A stretch of DNA of 23,623 nucleotides from a virus: positions 1 to 23,623 of the IMG/VR virus record IMGVR_UViG_3300030002_000762; one strand, written 5' to 3'. A model generated the notes under the pieces. It did not search any database and had not been told where the DNA came from. It saw nothing but the letters and a program-made list of their open reading frames with translations. Positions within the stretch are counted from its first letter, which is position 1. Each line of letters starts with the position of its first letter. The translations under genes and the position numbers were made by a program. Shown here piece after piece: positions 21,650-23,623 of the stretch.

Positions 21650-22656
21650 CACAGCACCGCCATATCCAACGAGATCGCCACGTAATCACCGGCCTCGTTC
21701 TTCTCGTAGAAGCGAATGTACGGCTTGGTGCCAGAGACCTGAATGCTGTCGCCGATGGCCTGCATCGCACGCTGCCACTTCGGATCCTCGATCTTCAATC
21801 TTCGCAGGCCGAGCACCCGCTGCGTGTCAATCTTCCCAGCCTTGTCGACCTGGAACGCATCTTTCACCAAGACCGTGATGTTCGCATTCGTGGTCTTGCT
21901 CCACGCAATGATGCACTCGTCGATCAGGGCCTTAGCTGCTTGCAGTCGTTCGTCGAAGACCAAGGTCTCCTGCATCTGCCGCACGACCTTGTACTTGCCG
22001 TCGAAAGAGATGAGCGTGATGTTGCCCTTCTTCCCACCATGCTTGACCTTGTACTCAGCCATGCTGTGAGCCACAAAATCCAGAACCAGATCAGTAGCCT
22101 TGGCCTTGAAGTCTGCAATCAAGGCACTCTGCACGCTGGCGAGTCTGCACAGTTCAGTAACGACCTTGGTCCTTTCCTTGTCGATGTCTGTGATCTTGGA
22201 CAGGGGCACGAGCATTCCGTCTGCACGTTCCCAGTAGCCGTTCGGGATTACAGGTTTGTCTTCCGTTTGCATCTTTGCTCTCCATTGTTTAGCCCGCTCA
22301 GGGTCAACGACTGACACTTCATACGGGCACAAGTTAATACCTCGATCACGCGACGCTGTCAGGAGCATCATTACTCCCTCACAGTTCGCAGGCTTGCTGC
22401 CAGCAGACCGCAGACAGTGACGCATCCTAGGTGACAGCTTCTTTGAATACACGCTACCGATCACGTGTTTCGGGTCGTTAGATCCGATGATCCGCACCTT
22501 AATCAGTAGACTGTAATCGTTCTCTATCTCGACGATCTCTAGCACTAGTGGATACACGCTAGCCCTGTAGTCGGTGAACAGGATGTCCACCCTAGGCTCT
22601 CCTTGCCGAATTAGTTCATCACTGCGCATCAGTACCTTACTGAATACGTTTTCCAT
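21649..22656 (-). CDS. DUF3164 protein with extra N-terminal domain, 335 aa
   Basis: Residues about 135-335 match DUF3164, a family common in Mu-like and other phages. The matching features are NGYWERADGMLVP, KHGGKKGNITLISFDGKYKV, FDERLQAAKALIDECI, DAFQVDKAGKIDTQRVLGLR and IRFYEKNEAGDYVAISLD. Its biochemical function is unknown. Residues 1-about 128 are not part of the usual family length: an alpha/beta region (PLVLEIVEIENDYSLLIKVR) with several AGG and CTA codons that are less frequent in the rest. Methionine 129 (22272) has GGAG 7 bases upstream, so a separate 207-residue DUF3164 product is possible. The gene starts 3 bases after the preceding stop. Confidence 0.82.
   Translation of the reverse strand: MENVFSKVLMRSDELIRQGEPRVDILFTDYRASVYPLVLEIVEIENDYSLLIKVRIIGSNDPKHVIGSVYSKKLSPRMRHCLRSAGSKPANCEGVMMLLTASRDRGINLCPYEVSVVDPERAKQWRAKMQTEDKPVIPNGYWERADGMLVPLSKITDIDKERTKVVTELCRLASVQSALIADFKAKATDLVLDFVAHSMAEYKVKHGGKKGNITLISFDGKYKVVRQMQETLVFDERLQAAKALIDECIIAWSKTTNANITVLVKDAFQVDKAGKIDTQRVLGLRRLKIEDPKWQRAMQAIGDSIQVSGTKPYIRFYEKNEAGDYVAISLDMAVL
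22280..22283 (-). promoter_or_regulatory. Internal ribosome-binding site before DUF3164 methionine 129
   Basis: On the minus strand GGAG lies 7 bases before ATG 22272, exactly where a free-standing DUF3164 protein would begin. The site is stronger than the one in front of the full-length start at 22656, so a shorter second product is plausible. Confidence 0.45.
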
Positions 22657-22659
22657 GAC

Positions 22660-22965
22660 CTAGATGAACTTCAGCACCGGCAAGACTGCTTCTTGCGTTT
22701 CTTTCGGCAAGCCGCTCGGCATTTCCTTTGTCGAGATCAAAGCGATCGCGTGCTCCCTCGACATTAGAGCCACGGGCATGGATGCCTCAGCCTTGACTTC
22801 CGACGGCATCTCGTCGATCTCGTAAACGCGGATGCCTCGCGAACTGCGGATGACCTTCTTGGGTGTGCCACCCAAGTAATCTTCGTACATGGCAAACACG
22901 TGCTCGTTCAACAAATGAATTGATGCTTTGCCGCTGACTTCCAGTGCATTGACTGTGGTGATCAT
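22660..22965 (-). CDS. Hypothetical protein, 101 aa
   Basis: Not recognised. The ATG overlaps the stop of the upstream gene by four bases (ATGA), with GGAG 6 bases before it. The N-terminal part looks like alternating strands (TTVNALEVSGKASIHLL). A basic TPKKVIRSSRGIRVYEI stretch follows, and the C-terminal half contains SREHAIALISTKEMPSGL. No membrane, signal or metal motif is present. It lies in the same operon as the DUF3164 gene, three bases upstream of it. Confidence 0.7.
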   Translation of the reverse strand: MITTVNALEVSGKASIHLLNEHVFAMYEDYLGGTPKKVIRSSRGIRVYEIDEMPSEVKAEASMPVALMSREHAIALISTKEMPSGLPKETQEAVLPVLKFI

Positions 22966-23477
22966 TCTTGCTCCTTCTCATTGTTATCTTTGGGTGTGTC
23001 TTCTTTGGTGTCCTGAAACTCAGGATCGCGTACGAAAACGTCCATCGTCAACTTGACGCGCTTCGGGGGCCATGCCCCGTCAAGCCAATCTTTCTCTTCA
23101 CCCTTCGTGAAATACACGTTGGGCAACGACGGTGTCCCCGACATAGTAGCCGTGATGAACTTGGTCTTGTTCCTCTGATCCATCCAGCCATAGCAGACGA
23201 CTGAATCTGCCTGCTTGTATCCGGGCTCGTTGCTCTGTGGCATCAGTTCAATGTCCGACTCGAACACTTCGACTTCACCTGCAGCCATGAACGCACCGAA
23301 GAGGGACATGAGCTCCCACAGCATCCACGTGCTGCGACCCTTGTCATCCACGGTGAGGACTGGACGGTGTTTTTCCTGCAGCCCGTTATCGACAAGCTGC
23401 TGACTGTAAGCCGCGAATACTGCGACGCCGCGTTCCGAAAGCGTGACCTGGACAAGATCGTTAATGTTCATCTTCAT
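22962..23477 (-). CDS. Hypothetical phage protein, 171 aa
   Basis: Not assigned to a named family. The first 85 residues (NINDLVQVTLSERGVAVFAA, then STWMLWELMSLFGAFMAAG) resemble a small helical or winged-helix-like domain that I associate with uncharacterised phage proteins. The middle contains YFTKGEEKDWLDGAWPPKRV and the C-terminus is a highly charged tail (KEDTPKDNNEKEQE). The start overlaps the preceding gene by ATGA with GGAG about 7 bases away; a second Met at residue 3 is also possible. It may be a regulatory or early protein, but there is no proof. Confidence 0.72.
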   Translation of the reverse strand: MKMNINDLVQVTLSERGVAVFAAYSQQLVDNGLQEKHRPVLTVDDKGRSTWMLWELMSLFGAFMAAGEVEVFESDIELMPQSNEPGYKQADSVVCYGWMDQRNKTKFITATMSGTPSLPNVYFTKGEEKDWLDGAWPPKRVKLTMDVFVRDPEFQDTKEDTPKDNNEKEQE

Positions 23478-23623
23478 GCTGATGCTCCGTTTCCTTGTTG
23501 TTTGGCGAGTAGCGCTTTTACTTTGTCTGCCTTGCGCTGACGTTTTGCTGCTGCGTCATCCAGCAACTGCTGGTCGTTACGCATCGAGTCTGACCGAACC
23601 GCTTGTTGGTGCAGTGCAACTTC
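23474..23623 (-). CDS. 3' end of a truncated leftward gene
   Basis: On the minus strand the frame is open from the window edge and ends at TGA 23476-23474, overlapping the next ATG (ATGA). The visible 49 residues are charged and helical (DDAAAKRQRKADKVKALLAK, then QQGNGASA). This looks like a coiled or basic C-terminal tail. The rest of the gene lies outside the window and the function is unknown. Confidence 0.65.
   Translation of the reverse strand, partial: EVALHQQAVRSDSMRNDQQLLDDAAAKRQRKADKVKALLAKQQGNGASA

Noticed and set aside
21613-22314. A 233-codon plus-strand open frame opposite the DUF3164 gene
   Set aside because: The DUF3164 match on the minus strand is clear, and the plus frame would cross the start/stop junction of two coupled genes without a ribosome site.
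1-23623. tRNA genes, integrase or attachment sites, insertion sequences
   Set aside because: None was seen: no cloverleaf with a CCA end, no integrase or transposase motif, and no flanking duplications. Very small or divergent RNA genes could be missed by eye.

Overview
The window is part of the genome of a tailed double-stranded DNA phage with a contractile tail (Caudoviricetes, myovirus type). The case rests on a recognisable tail sheath, a T4 gp19-like tail tube, a probable major capsid protein, a tail fibre with an S74 self-cleaving chaperone, dense same-strand packing, frequent ATGA/TAATG start-stop overlaps and hairpin terminators. The host is not identifiable. Family resemblances (DUF3164, DUF4376, DUF2061, TPR-glycosyltransferase) point to a Gram-negative host, probably Pseudomonadota. 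Portal, terminase, baseplate and replication genes are not in the window, so the genome is clearly much larger.

Layout. Positions 1-1015 hold the end of one gene and two unrecognised small genes split by a strong terminator. Positions 1130-5842 hold head genes: a very acidic core or scaffold candidate, a small structural or decoration candidate, the probable major capsid protein (TTG start), a second low-complexity acidic protein, and two neck/tail-junction candidates. Positions 5846-9710 hold the sheath (with an inserted FN3-like domain), the tube, an unknown protein, a 46-residue membrane protein and an unknown 250-residue protein. A strong terminator then separates the tail-tip and host-recognition region (9840-17499). 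This contains an S74 fibre, four paralogous RCC1 beta-propeller proteins of exactly seven blades each, a DUF4376 fibre-assembly-like protein and a double-stranded beta-helix, oxygenase-like protein.

Positions 17544-21327 form a compact modification operon: sulfotransferase, an APS-kinase-like protein with a C-terminal DUF2061 membrane domain, a YkgJ-type cysteine-cluster protein, a SAM methyltransferase and a TPR-glycosyltransferase. A 15-bp perfect hairpin ends it. From there to the right edge a tightly coupled operon runs on the minus strand. It includes a DUF3164 protein with an extra N-terminal domain.

How the parts may work together (inference): the propellers and fibre are probably the adsorption apparatus, and blade-to-blade and gene-to-gene DNA sharing suggests they diversify by recombination. 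The downstream operon seems equipped to make the activated sulfate donor PAPS near the membrane and to transfer sulfate, methyl and sugar groups to an unknown target. That target could be the host surface, the virion fibres or a small molecule. The membrane-linked sulfation pair and the seven-blade RCC1 family are the most unusual parts of the window.
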